64,000 nt of DNA, taken from assembly GCF_041053055.1 (NCBI RefSeq), contig NZ_CP163443.1:6617001-6681000 (forward strand). The letters are read 5' to 3'. The DNA is from Streptomyces sp. R41. Its GTDB lineage: Bacteria; Actinomycetota; Actinomycetes; Streptomycetales; Streptomycetaceae. Each line of letters starts with the position of its first letter. The first letter of the stretch is position 1. Both the position numbers and the translations under genes were made by a program. This document shows positions 15,670 through 24,137 of this stretch, piece after piece. Below the pieces are notes generated by a model, which was given only the letters and a program-made list of their open reading frames with translations, ran no database searches and had not been told where the DNA came from.

Positions 15670-17118
15670 ATGGAGTACGTGACTCGGATCGTGATCATTG
15701 GTGGCGGACCCGGCGGATATGAAGCGGCGCTGGTGGCCGCGCAGCTCGGCGCGGAGGTGACCGTCGTCGACTGCGACGGTCTGGGCGGGGCGTCGGTGCT
15801 CACCGACTGCGTGCCGTCGAAGACCCTTATCGCTACGGCCGAGGTGATGACCACCTTCGACTCCTCGTACGAGGAGCTGGGGATCATCGTCGCCGACGAC
15901 ACGCCACCCATGGAGCAGGCGGCCCGGGTCGTCGGCGTCGATCTCGGCAAGGTCAACCGCCGTGTGAAGCGCCTCGCGCTCGCGCAGTCGCACGACATCA
16001 CGGCCTCGGTGACGCGCGCCGGCGCGCGCGTCCTGCGCGGTCGCGGCCGGCTCCAGGGCATGCAGGCCCTGGACGGCTCGCGCAAGGTCGTCGTACGCGC
16101 CGCGGACGGCACCGAGGAGACGCTCACCGCCGACGCCGTCCTCATCGCCACCGGCGGTCACCCCCGCGAGCTCCCCGACGCCCAGCCCGACGGCGAGCGC
16201 ATCCTGAACTGGACCCAGGTGTACGACCTCGACGAGCTGCCCGAGGAGCTCATCGTGGTCGGCTCCGGTGTCACCGGCGCCGAGTTCGCGGGCGCCTATC
16301 AGGCGCTCGGCTCCAAGGTCACCCTCGTGTCGTCCCGCGACCGCGTGCTGCCCGGCGAGGACCCGGACGCCGCCGCCGTCCTGGAGGACGTCTTCCGCCG
16401 CCGCGGCATGAACGTCATGGCCCGCTCCCGCGCCGAGTCCGCCAAGCGCGTCGGCGACCGCGTGGAGGTCACGCTCTCCGACGGCCGGGTCATCAGCGGC
16501 TCGCACTGCCTGATGGCCGTCGGCGCCATTCCGAACAGCAGCGGGATGGGCCTGGAGGAAGCCGGGGTCAAGGTCAGGGACTCCGGGCACATCTGGACCG
16601 ACAAGGTGTCGCGCACGACCGCCCCCGGCGTGTACGCGGCCGGTGACGTGACCGGCGTCTTCGCCCTCGCGTCCGTCGCCGCCATGCAGGGACGTATCGC
16701 CATGTACCACTTCCTGGGCGACGCGGTGGCCCCGCTGAACCTGAAGACGGTCTCGTCCAACGTCTTCACCGACCCGGAGATCGCCACCGTCGGCTACTCG
16801 CAGGCCGACGTCGACGCGGGCAAGATCGACGCCCGGGTCGTCAAGCTCCCCCTCCTGCGCAACCCGCGCGCCAAGATGCAGGGCATCCGCGACGGCTTCG
16901 TCAAGATCTTCTGCCGCCCCGGCACCGGGATCGTGGTGGGCGGTGTCGTCGTGTCTCCGCGCGCCTCGGAACTGATCCACCCGATCTCGATCGCGGTCGA
17001 CAACAATCTGACGGTCGAACAGATCGCGAACGCGTTCACCGTGTACCCCTCCCTGTCGGGCTCGATCGCCGAGGTGGCACGGCAGTTGCACACCCGGAAG
17101 ACCGCGGGCGAGGGCTGA
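15670..17118 (+). CDS. lpdA: LpdA-like NAD(P)H-quinone flavoprotein (lipoamide dehydrogenase family without the redox disulfide)
   Basis: A 482-residue FAD protein: FAD-binding IVIIGGGPGGYEAALVAAQ at the start, second Rossmann motif VVGSGVTGAEFAGAY near residue 200, and FAD motif GVYAAGDVTGVFALAS. The usual CxxxxC redox pair is broken: the segment reads GGASVLTDCVPSK, with Ser in place of the first Cys. The C-terminal catalytic His is also replaced (FTVYPSLSGSIAE). These losses match Mycobacterium LpdA, which reduces quinones rather than lipoamide. ATG 15670 is used; a GTG at 15679 is an alternative. Confidence 0.85.
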   Translation: MEYVTRIVIIGGGPGGYEAALVAAQLGAEVTVVDCDGLGGASVLTDCVPSKTLIATAEVMTTFDSSYEELGIIVADDTPPMEQAARVVGVDLGKVNRRVKRLALAQSHDITASVTRAGARVLRGRGRLQGMQALDGSRKVVVRAADGTEETLTADAVLIATGGHPRELPDAQPDGERILNWTQVYDLDELPEELIVVGSGVTGAEFAGAYQALGSKVTLVSSRDRVLPGEDPDAAAVLEDVFRRRGMNVMARSRAESAKRVGDRVEVTLSDGRVISGSHCLMAVGAIPNSSGMGLEEAGVKVRDSGHIWTDKVSRTTAPGVYAAGDVTGVFALASVAAMQGRIAMYHFLGDAVAPLNLKTVSSNVFTDPEIATVGYSQADVDAGKIDARVVKLPLLRNPRAKMQGIRDGFVKIFCRPGTGIVVGGVVVSPRASELIHPISIAVDNNLTVEQIANAFTVYPSLSGSIAEVARQLHTRKTAGEG

Positions 17119-17285
17119 CGCGTATGGCCGACTCTCCGCTGGTCACAGGGAGTTGTCGACCATTCGTACGGCATAGGCGGCGCGAGTAGGCGCGTATACC
17201 ACTTCGCGCCCTGCCATGCGAACAACTTCTGTTATTCGGCGCAAACTGCTGAAAGCAGACGGTCGTTGGGGTTACTGTCAGTTTC

Positions 17286-18254
17286 GTGTTCGCTGCAGAA
17301 CGTCGCCAATTGATCCTCGAAATGGTGCGAGCGAATGGAGCCGTGTCGCTCCGTGAGCTCGCCCGCGTCGTCCAGACCTCCGAAGTGACCGTACGGCGGG
17401 ACGTGCGCGCACTGGAGGCAGAAGGACTCCTCGACCGCCGGCACGGCGGTGCGGTATTGCCGGGCGGGTTTACGCGGGAGTCCGGCTTTCCGCAGAAATC
17501 GCATCTCGCGACCGCCGAGAAGACGGCCATCGCCGATCTCGCCGCGGGTCTCGTCGAAGAGGGCGAGGCCATCGTGGTGGGCGCGGGTACGACCACGCAG
17601 GAGCTGGCTCGCCGGCTCGCGCGGGTACCCGGGCTGACCGTCGTCACCAACTCCCTGCTGGTGGCCCAGGCGTTGGCCCATGCCAACCGTGTGGAAGTCG
17701 TGATGACCGGCGGCACCCTGCGCGGTTCCAACTACGCCCTGGTCGGCTCCGGCGCCGAGCAGTCCCTCCAAGGGCTGCGCGTCTCCCGGGCCTTCCTCTC
17801 CGGGAGCGGACTGACCGCCGAGCGCGGGCTCTCCACGTCCAACATGCTGTCGGCCTCGGTCGACCGCGCGCTGGTCCAGGCCGCCGCCGAGGTCGTCGTC
17901 CTCGCCGACCACACCAAGCTCGGTACCGACACGATGTTCCAGACCGTGCCGACCGACTTGATCACCCGCCTGGTCACGGACGAGCCACCCGGGCACGACG
18001 ACCGCGCGGTCACCGAACTGCAGGCCCTGGCCGATCAGGGCGTACAGATCGCGGTGGCCGGGTCATCGGCTTCGGGCGGCGCGGGAGGCGATCCTGTCCC
18101 GGCGGGGCGCCAGCCACGCCGGGACGTACCACTCCCCGGCCCCCGCCGCGGCCAGGCAATCCCCGGCGCAGGCCCCCAACTGCGCAGCGCCACGGCCTTG
18201 GGCGACCAGCCCCAGCCCGATCGCGCCAGGGTGGCAGACCTCCGCCGCCGCTGA
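17286..18254 (+). CDS. DeoR-family transcriptional regulator
   Basis: A 322-residue repressor-type protein. The N-terminal winged helix is [20 protein letters not shown] with the recognition part [15 protein letters not shown]; the C-terminal sugar-phosphate sensor domain contains [15 protein letters not shown] and LADHTKLG. It has a Pro/Gly/Arg-rich tail of about 60 residues beyond the usual family length, ending [13 protein letters not shown] 17286 follows TTACTGT by only about seven bases, so the transcript may be leaderless. Its neighbours suggest control of sugar-phosphate or nucleoside genes, but DeoR proteins usually bind direct repeats, so it is not proven to read the CTACGCGCGTAG sites. 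Confidence 0.88.
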   Translation: MFAAERRQLILEMVRANGAVSLRELARVVQTSEVTVRRDVRALEAEGLLDRRHGGAVLPGGFTRESGFPQKSHLATAEKTAIADLAAGLVEEGEAIVVGAGTTTQELARRLARVPGLTVVTNSLLVAQALAHANRVEVVMTGGTLRGSNYALVGSGAEQSLQGLRVSRAFLSGSGLTAERGLSTSNMLSASVDRALVQAAAEVVVLADHTKLGTDTMFQTVPTDLITRLVTDEPPGHDDRAVTELQALADQGVQIAVAGSSASGGAGGDPVPAGRQPRRDVPLPGPRRGQAIPGAGPQLRSATALGDQPQPDRARVADLRRR

Positions 18255-18276
18255 CCCCACCCCCAAGGTGGGAGGG

Positions 18277-18340
18277 ATTGGCAGATTTGGGCCACGAAGT
18301 GACCGGAATATCCGGAGTCAAGTGGCCCAGAATTGCCAAT
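18277..18340. terminator. Long imperfect inverted repeat between converging deoR and tetR genes
   Basis: Arms ATTGGCA...TGGGCCAC...CCGGA and CCGG...GTGGCCCA...ATTGCCAAT fold into a nearly continuous 64-base hairpin centred on CCGGAATATCCGG. Position suggests a bidirectional terminator. Confidence 0.65.
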
Positions 18341-18347
18341 GGCCAAC

Positions 18348-18965
18348 TCAGGGCTTCAGGCCCCGCAGCGTCAGGGTCAGGAGTCGGTCGGCCAGTTCTG
18401 GCTCGTCCGGAGTCTCCTCGGCTGCCAGCGCGATCGCGTTGGTCAGTTGGAGGAGGTCGCCGATCGACACGTCGGGGCGTACGGCGCCTGCCTTCTGTGC
18501 GCGGAGCAGCAGGGCGCTGCCCGCCTCGCGCATCGGGCCGCTGCACCGCGCGAGATCGGAACCGTCGTCCCGCGAGGCCGACATGAGGGCGCGGGAGAGA
18601 CCGCGGTACTCGCTCGCGTGGGTGATGATGTCGCGCAGCCAGTCCACGAGTGCGGCGCACGGCTGCGGGGCGTCGAGGAGTTCGCGCGAGCGGGCGAGCA
18701 GCTCGCCGACCGCGTCCTCGAAGACCGCGCTCATGAGGGCGTGCCGGTTCGGGAAGTGGCGGTAGAGCGTGCCGATTCCCACGCCCGCGCGCCGGGCCAC
18801 GTCCTCCAGGGACGCGCCGGTTCCGTGCTCGGCGAAGGCGGACCGGGCCTCGGCGAGCAGCCGTTCGTAGTTGCGCCGGGCGTCGGCACGCATGGCGCGC
18901 GGCACCCCGGGGCTCTCCACGGGCCCGTGTGCCCCCGCTCTCTCCCGTGCGGTCGCGCCCACCAT
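18348..18965 (-). CDS. TetR-family transcriptional regulator
   Basis: A 205-residue regulator. The helix-turn-helix is at about residues 45-75 (LEDVARRAGVGIGTLYRHF), followed by an all-helical ligand domain ending LTLTLRGLKP. ATG 18965 is chosen for the GGTGG just upstream; an ATG at 18893 would give a shorter N-terminus closer to the helix-turn-helix. It stands between two terminators and has no adjacent divergent target, so its regulon is not evident. Sequence resembles regulators of detoxification genes, with no specific ligand implied. Confidence 0.85.
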   Translation of the reverse strand: MVGATARERAGAHGPVESPGVPRAMRADARRNYERLLAEARSAFAEHGTGASLEDVARRAGVGIGTLYRHFPNRHALMSAVFEDAVGELLARSRELLDAPQPCAALVDWLRDIITHASEYRGLSRALMSASRDDGSDLARCSGPMREAGSALLLRAQKAGAVRPDVSIGDLLQLTNAIALAAEETPDEPELADRLLTLTLRGLKP

Positions 18966-19119
18966 GGCATCCACCTGCCCTCTCCTGCCGCGCGGCTGCG
19001 GTCCAGCATGCCATCGGGGGCTAGCGAGCGGTCTCCCCGGGCTGAGCGCAAGCCACAGCTTCTCCAGTACGTCCCTTGGCGGGAGCGGCGCCGGGAGAGC
19101 CACCGGGACGGTGCAGAAC

Positions 19120-19162
19120 GAAGCGCCCGGCGGACTGACTGCTCCAGTCCGCCGGGCGCTTC
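19120..19162. terminator. Terminator after accA2
   Basis: A perfect 17-bp stem (19120-19136 with 19146-19162, nine-base loop) begins 30 bases past the accA2 stop codon on the minus strand. Confidence 0.85.
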
Positions 19163-19191
19163 GGGATGTCACAAGGAGACCCGCCCGCTGA

Positions 19192-20964
19192 TCAGTCCTT
19201 GATTTCGCAGATGGCGGCGCCGGAGGTGACGGAGGCGCCGACTTCGGCGCTGAGGCCCTTGATGGTGCCGGAGCGGTGGGCGTTGAGGGGTTGTTCCATC
19301 TTCATGGCCTCCAGGACGACGACCAGGTCGCCTTCGTTGACTTCCTGGCCCTCCTCGACGGCGACCTTGACGATGGTGCCCTGCATCGGTGAGGCGAGGG
19401 TGTCGCCGGAGGCGACGGGGCCGGACTTCTTGGCGGCGCGGCGTTTGGGTTTGGCGCCGGCGGCGAGGCCGGTGCGGGCCAGGCTCATGCCCAGCGAGGA
19501 GGGCAGGGAGACTTCCAGGCGCTTGCCGCCGACCTCGACGACGACGGTCTCGCGGCCCGGTTCCTCCTCGGCCTCGAGGTCCGTGGGGGCGGTGAAGGCG
19601 GGGATGTCGTTGACGAACTCGGTCTCGATCCACCGGGTGTGGACCGTGAACGGCGCGTTGGAGCCGGTCAGTTCCGGGGCGAAGGCGGGGTCGGTGACCA
19701 CCTTGCGGTGGAAGGGGATGGCGGTGGCCATGCCCTCGACCTGGAACTCGGCGAGCGCGCGGGCGGCCCGCTGCAGGGCCTGGGCGCGACTCGCGCCGGT
19801 GACGATCAGCTTGGCGAGCAGGGAGTCCCAGGCCGGGCCGATGACGCTGCCGGATTCCACGCCCGCGTCCAGCCGCACGCCCGGGCCCGATGGCGGGGCG
19901 AAGGCGGTGACGGTGCCGGGGGCGGGCAGGAAGCCGCGTCCGGGGTCCTCGCCGTTGATGCGGAACTCCAAGGAGTGGCCGCGCAGTTGCGGATCGGTGT
20001 AGCCGAGTGCTTCGCCGTCGGCGATGCGGAACATCTCGCGGACCAGGTCGATGCCGGCGACCTCCTCGGTGACCGGGTGTTCGACCTGCAGGCGGGTGTT
20101 GACCTCCAGGAAGGAGATCGTGCCGTCCGCGCCGACGAGGAATTCCACGGTGCCCGCGCCGACGTAGCCGGCCTCCTTCAGGATCGCCTTGGAGGAGGAG
20201 TACAGCTGCTCCACCTGGGCGTCGGAGAGGAAGGGGGCGGGGGCCTCCTCGACCAGTTTCTGGTGGCGGCGCTGCAGCGAGCAGTCCCGGGTGGAGACGA
20301 CGACCACGTTGCCGTGGGTGTCGGCCAGGCACTGGGTCTCCACGTGCCGGGGCTTGTCCAGGTAGCGCTCGACGAAGCACTCGCCGCGGCCGAAGGCGGC
20401 GACCGCCTCGCGGACCGCGGAGTCGTACAGCTCGGGGACTTCCTCCAGGGTGCGGGCGACCTTCAGGCCGCGTCCGCCGCCGCCGAAGGCGGCCTTGATG
20501 GCGATCGGCAGGCCGTGCTGCTGGGCGAACGCGACGACCTCCTCGGCGCCCGAGACCGGGTCCGGGGTGCCGGCCACCAGCGGGGCGCCGGCGCGCTGCG
20601 CGATGTGCCGGGCGGCGACCTTGTCACCCAGGTCGCGGATGGCCTGCGGGGGCGGGCCGATCCAGATCAGGCCGGCGTCCAGGACCGCCTGCGCGAAGTC
20701 GGCGTTCTCCGACAGGAAGCCGTAGCCGGGGTGGATCGCGTCCGCCCCGGAGTCCTTGGCGGCCTGCAGCACCTTGGCGATGTCCAGGTAACTGGTGGCC
20801 GGGGTGTCACCGCCCAACGCGAACGCCTCGTCCGCCGCACGGACATGCAGAGCGTCCCGGTCCGGTTCCGCATAAACGGCAACGCTCGCGATCCCGGCAT
20901 CCCGGCACGCCCGGGCCACGCGGACAGCGATTTCGCCACGGTTGGCGATGAGCACCTTGCGCAC
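19192..20964 (-). CDS. accA2: Acyl-CoA carboxylase alpha subunit (biotin carboxylase plus biotin carboxyl carrier)
   Basis: This subunit carboxylates its own biotin with ATP and bicarbonate and hands the carboxyl group to beta subunits such as PccB or AccB for methylmalonyl-CoA or malonyl-CoA. The 590-residue protein begins [19 protein letters not shown], contains the ATP-grasp loop [13 protein letters not shown], catalytic [16 protein letters not shown], and the C-terminal biotinyl domain with the modified Lys in [12 protein letters not shown] 20964 has an excellent AAGGAGG site. The length and layout fit S. coelicolor AccA2. birA and pccB lie about 5 kb downstream in the window. Confidence 0.93.
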   Translation of the reverse strand: MRKVLIANRGEIAVRVARACRDAGIASVAVYAEPDRDALHVRAADEAFALGGDTPATSYLDIAKVLQAAKDSGADAIHPGYGFLSENADFAQAVLDAGLIWIGPPPQAIRDLGDKVAARHIAQRAGAPLVAGTPDPVSGAEEVVAFAQQHGLPIAIKAAFGGGGRGLKVARTLEEVPELYDSAVREAVAAFGRGECFVERYLDKPRHVETQCLADTHGNVVVVSTRDCSLQRRHQKLVEEAPAPFLSDAQVEQLYSSSKAILKEAGYVGAGTVEFLVGADGTISFLEVNTRLQVEHPVTEEVAGIDLVREMFRIADGEALGYTDPQLRGHSLEFRINGEDPGRGFLPAPGTVTAFAPPSGPGVRLDAGVESGSVIGPAWDSLLAKLIVTGASRAQALQRAARALAEFQVEGMATAIPFHRKVVTDPAFAPELTGSNAPFTVHTRWIETEFVNDIPAFTAPTDLEAEEEPGRETVVVEVGGKRLEVSLPSSLGMSLARTGLAAGAKPKRRAAKKSGPVASGDTLASPMQGTIVKVAVEEGQEVNEGDLVVVLEAMKMEQPLNAHRSGTIKGLSAEVGASVTSGAAICEIKD

Positions 20965-21261
20965 GATGGCTCCCTCCTTGAAACAAGCCGAGTTTAGGGA
21001 CTGCCGACACGGCTTCTCGACCCGTCCCCAATGGTGAGCTTGCCCACACGGAGCGTGATGCGAGGCTCGCCCGACCCGCGAAATCCCTTGTCGCACCGCG
21101 CCACGCAGGAATCCTTCCCTGAACCCTAGCCCTCCGATGTGGTCAAGGTCTCTGTGACTCCGTGCTGCGGCCCACAACGTTTCTTTGTCGAGTCCCTACG
21201 AATGGCCCAACGATTCTTTGCCCTCGGTAGAACCCTTGTCCGGGGGTTTACCCGTTAGTAG

Positions 21262-21281
21262 CGTTCGGGATGTACCGAACG
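21262..21281. promoter_or_regulatory. Inverted repeat CGTTCGG-N6-CCGAACG in the accA2 divergent region
   Basis: A perfect 7-6-7 inverted repeat 38 bases before the GTG of the membrane-protein gene and about 300 bases before accA2, like a TetR-type operator. The same 355-base divergent region (20965-21319) has two direct copies of ACGWTTCTTTG near 21177 and 21210. Confidence 0.45.
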
Positions 21282-21319
21282 TACTTGGGGTAACAGCACT
21301 CGGAAGTGGGTGGGGACCG

Positions 21320-21814
21320 GTGGTGCGCAGACCGGTGGCGTGGGTGGCGGCGATCGTGCTCTTCGTGGAGGCCATTGGCATTGGCCTGCTGAACTGGTTC
21401 CTCGGCGTCGTCGTCGACCGTCAGGACATGTCCTTGGCGGGCCTCGACTCGGACATGATGTCCGTGTCGTCGAAGGTCGGGGGGCTGGTCTTCGGCCTCT
21501 ACTTCGCGGCGTGCGGCTTCGCCGCCTTGCTGATCGCCCTCCGCGACCGCGCCCCGCGCGTGTTCGGCCGTATCCTGCTCATCAGCGCCGCCGTGGTGCA
21601 CGGCCTGCTCGGCGCCTTCACGGTGGGCCTGGTGGGCTGGAGCGCGTTCGCCTTCATGATGGTGGTGCTCGGGCTGATCGTGTTCACCCTCATGGCGTAC
21701 GACCGCCGGGAGGTCGCCGGCGGCCCCGCCGATGCCGCGCCCGAGGACGGCAAGAACGGCGACAACGGAGGGGGAGCCCCGGTCACCGCTCCGCCGGCCC
21801 CGTCGGCCTCCTGA
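21320..21814 (+). CDS. Small integral membrane protein
   Basis: A 164-residue membrane protein with four hydrophobic segments: AWVAAIVLFVEAIGIGLLNW, LVFGLYFAACGFAALLIAL, ILLISAAVVHGLLGAFTVG and FAFMMVVLGLIVFTLMAY. The C-terminal tail is charged and Pro/Ala-rich. No family beyond an actinobacterial membrane protein is recognised. GTG 21320 is chosen because the residues encoded upstream look non-coding and GGTGGGG precedes it. Its stop codon directly abuts that of convergent maf (TGATCA). Confidence 0.75.
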   Translation: MVRRPVAWVAAIVLFVEAIGIGLLNWFLGVVVDRQDMSLAGLDSDMMSVSSKVGGLVFGLYFAACGFAALLIALRDRAPRVFGRILLISAAVVHGLLGAFTVGLVGWSAFAFMMVVLGLIVFTLMAYDRREVAGGPADAAPEDGKNGDNGGGAPVTAPPAPSAS

Positions 21815-22435
21815 TCACTTCTCCCGCGGCGTCCACAAATCCGTGATGCCGATGCCCAGTTCGGCCAGCAGACGGCGCACCAGCGGCAGCGAGATCCCGA
21901 TGACGTTGCCGTGGTCGCCGTCGATGCCCTCGATGAACGGGGCCGAGCGGCCGTCGAGCGTGAACGCGCCCGCCACGTAGAGGGGTTCGCCCGAGGCGAC
22001 GTACGCGGCGATCTCGGCGTCGGTCGGCTCGCCGAAGCGGACCACGGTGGAGGCGGTCCCGGAGGCGTAGCGCTTGGCCGCCGTGTCGTAGATGCAGTGA
22101 CCCGTCTGGAGGGTCCCGGCCCGGCCGCGCATCGACTTCCAGCGGGCGGTGGCCTCCTCGGCGTCCGCGGGCTTGCCTAGCGCCTCGCCGTCCAGCTCGA
22201 GCACCGAGTCGCAGCCGATCACCAGCGCGCCCTGGACCTCGGGCTTCGCGGCCACGACGGAGGCCTTCGCCTCGGCCAGCGCGAGCGCGAGTTCAGCGGG
22301 GGTGGGTGCGGTCACGGCGTCCTCGTCGACTCCGCTCACGATCACCTCGGGGTCGAGTCCGGCCTGCCGCAGCAGGTTGAGCCGGGCGGGGGACTGTGAG
22401 GCGAGCACGAGGCGGCGGCGCGGCTGATCGGTCAT
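21815..22435 (-). CDS. maf: Maf-family nucleoside triphosphate pyrophosphatase
   Basis: A 206-residue cytosolic house-cleaning enzyme that hydrolyses dTTP/UTP or modified nucleotides to monophosphates. Maf signatures are [18 protein letters not shown] at the start, the metal-binding [18 protein letters not shown], and [19 protein letters not shown] near the C-terminus. It follows the small mmpB gene by 22 bases and is probably co-transcribed with it. It abuts the convergent membrane-protein gene with no gap. Confidence 0.92.
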   Translation of the reverse strand: MTDQPRRRLVLASQSPARLNLLRQAGLDPEVIVSGVDEDAVTAPTPAELALALAEAKASVVAAKPEVQGALVIGCDSVLELDGEALGKPADAEEATARWKSMRGRAGTLQTGHCIYDTAAKRYASGTASTVVRFGEPTDAEIAAYVASGEPLYVAGAFTLDGRSAPFIEGIDGDHGNVIGISLPLVRRLLAELGIGITDLWTPREK

Positions 22436-22457
22436 GCGGTCAGGGTATCGGCGTACC

Positions 22458-22586
22458 TCACCTGATGCCGAGGACGATCATCGCGAGCACCATGGCCAGC
22501 GCCATGAGAACGCCCAGGCGCCGCAACATGTCCTGCATGTCGCGGAGTTCCTTGGGAGGTTCGTCCTCCGGGTCGGACCACAGCAT
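22458..22586 (-). CDS. mmpB: MmpB-like 42-residue membrane protein
   Basis: A 42-codon gene too short for routine calling: [20 protein letters not shown], then a hydrophobic helix of about 20 residues ending VLGIR. Acidic N-terminus plus a single C-terminal membrane anchor matches what is annotated in Streptomyces as morphogenic membrane protein MmpB next to maf; I rely on memory for that name. Codon third positions are GC-rich and it is followed at 22 bases by maf. A 16-bp palindrome lies 36 bases upstream of the start. Confidence 0.75.
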   Translation of the reverse strand: MLWSDPEDEPPKELRDMQDMLRRLGVLMALAMVLAMIVLGIR

Positions 22587-22622
22587 GTATTCGATCGTGC
22601 GGCGGTGACGGCCCCGGGCGCC

Positions 22623-22638
22623 TGAGTACGCGTACTCA
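22623..22638. promoter_or_regulatory. 16-bp perfect palindrome TGAGTACGCGTACTCA
   Basis: Located between divergent mmpB-maf and the GDSL hydrolase gene, 36 bases before mmpB. Perfect two-fold symmetry over 16 bases suggests a dimer-binding operator; I cannot assign a regulator. Confidence 0.6.
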
Positions 22639-22761
22639 ACTTGCGTGCGCGGTGTGTAAATGGGGCTGGGGTTTCTTTAGGGGGTGAGGGCCTGCTACGG
22701 TCATGAGCATTCCTAAAGGAACTCTGGTCCCTTTTAGTGGGATCGCCGGGAGGCACCTGCC

Positions 22762-23895
22762 GTGTTCACCACCGCCTGGACCGCATCGCCCCAGCTCCCC
22801 AGCGAAGGCTTCACCCCCAACTGGTCGCGGGAGGGCTTCTGGCGCCAGTCGCTGCGCCAGGTCGTACGCCTCACCGCGGGCGGCGACCGGATCCGAGTCC
22901 GGCTCTCGAACGCGTACGGAACCTCGCCGCTGCGGATCGCGGGCGCCACCGTGGCCCGCGCGGGGGAAGGGGCCGCCGTCGAGCCGGGCTCGGTGCGGCG
23001 GCTCACCTTCGAGGGGGCCGCCTCTGCCGAGATCCCGGCGCGCGGACTCGTCGTCAGTGATCCGGTCGAACTCGCCCTGGAATCCCTGGAGTCGGTGACC
23101 GTCACCCTCCACCTCGACGCCGTCACCGGGCCCGCGACCTTCCACGCGCAGGCCTTCGCGACCAGCTACCGCGGTGCCGGGAACCGCCTCGACGACATCG
23201 ACGGCCGGGGCTTCGGCGAGACGACCGAGTCCTGGTACTTCCTCTCGGCCGTCGAGGTCGACGCGGGCGGTCATGCCGACGCCGTCGCGCTCTTCGGGGA
23301 CTCCATCACCGACGGCTTCGGCTCGACCCCGGGCGCGAACCGCCGCTGGTCCGACGCGCTCGCCGAACGCACCGGCCGGCCCGTGCTCAACGCCGGCATC
23401 GGCGGAAACCTGCTCCTCAACGACTCCGCCTGGTACGGCGAGAGGGGCGTCCAGCGCCTCGGACGCGACGTCCTCGACCACCCTGGCGTGGACACGCTCG
23501 TCGTGCTCCAGGGCCTCAACGACATCGGCTTCAGCGAGACGGGCGAGCAGCCGACGTACAAGCCCGCGCCGGTCGTCGAGGCCGACGAACTCATCGACGG
23601 CTACCGGGAGCTGATGGGGCAGGCACGGGCGCGGGGTCTACGGGTGATCGGCGCGACCCTGCTGCCCTTCGGCGGCTCCGACCACTGGGGCGAGCACGCC
23701 GCGAAGGTGAGCCACGAGGTGAACGAGTGGATCCGCCGCTCGGGGGAGTGGGACGCGGTGGTGGACCTGAACCGCGTGCCGGCCGATCCGGCCGACCCGG
23801 ACCGGCTGCACCCGGCGTACGACTTCGGCGATCACCTGCACCCGAACGACGCGGGATACGCGGTGATGGCCGAAGCCGTATCAGCCGTGCTCTAA
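22762..23895 (+). CDS. SGNH/GDSL-family hydrolase
   Basis: A 377-residue esterase-type hydrolase. An N-terminal beta-sandwich-like domain (about 1-165) precedes the SGNH domain with catalytic Ser in LFGDSITDGFG, block II Gly in LNAGIGGNLL, block III Asn in LQGLNDIGF and the His of HLHPNDAG. No signal peptide is seen, so it may be cytosolic or exported by other means. GTG 22762 has a GGGAGG site. Upstream there is CTTTAGG, CCTAAAGG and CCTTTTAG within 22675-22737, which may be regulatory. Its stop overlaps that of convergent accE. Confidence 0.87.
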   Translation: MFTTAWTASPQLPSEGFTPNWSREGFWRQSLRQVVRLTAGGDRIRVRLSNAYGTSPLRIAGATVARAGEGAAVEPGSVRRLTFEGAASAEIPARGLVVSDPVELALESLESVTVTLHLDAVTGPATFHAQAFATSYRGAGNRLDDIDGRGFGETTESWYFLSAVEVDAGGHADAVALFGDSITDGFGSTPGANRRWSDALAERTGRPVLNAGIGGNLLLNDSAWYGERGVQRLGRDVLDHPGVDTLVVLQGLNDIGFSETGEQPTYKPAPVVEADELIDGYRELMGQARARGLRVIGATLLPFGGSDHWGEHAAKVSHEVNEWIRRSGEWDAVVDLNRVPADPADPDRLHPAYDFGDHLHPNDAGYAVMAEAVSAVL

Positions 23896-24101
23896 CCGGG
23901 CCAGTACGTGCGGCTCCACGCCGTCGGGCCCGGCTTGGGCAGCCGGTGCGCGGCGATGCGGGCGGGGTCGGCCCAGGAGTCCCGCGGACCGGGCGCGCCG
24001 GACGGGGTGGAGGCCGCCGCCGCGGCGCGCGCCCTGACCACCGCCAGTGCGGCGGCCAGCTCCTCCGGGGTCGGATTGCCCCGTACGACCTTGATCGTCA
24101 T
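23892..24101 (-). CDS. Acyl-CoA carboxylase epsilon subunit
   Basis: A 69-residue protein (MTIKVVRGNPTPEELAAALA, ending PTAWSRTYWPG). This pattern, VRGNPTxEELAA with a C-terminal W-R-x-Y-W, is typical of the small epsilon subunits that bind and stimulate actinomycete acyl-CoA carboxylase beta subunits. It lies 36 bases after pccB, with which it is surely co-transcribed and which it should bind. ATG 24101 is chosen for the GGGAG site. In S. coelicolor the equivalent is PccE. Confidence 0.85.
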   Translation of the reverse strand: MTIKVVRGNPTPEELAAALAVVRARAAAAASTPSGAPGPRDSWADPARIAAHRLPKPGPTAWSRTYWPG

Positions 24102-24137
24102 GTCTGCTCCCAAGAATGATCCGGGTCCACAGGGGGC

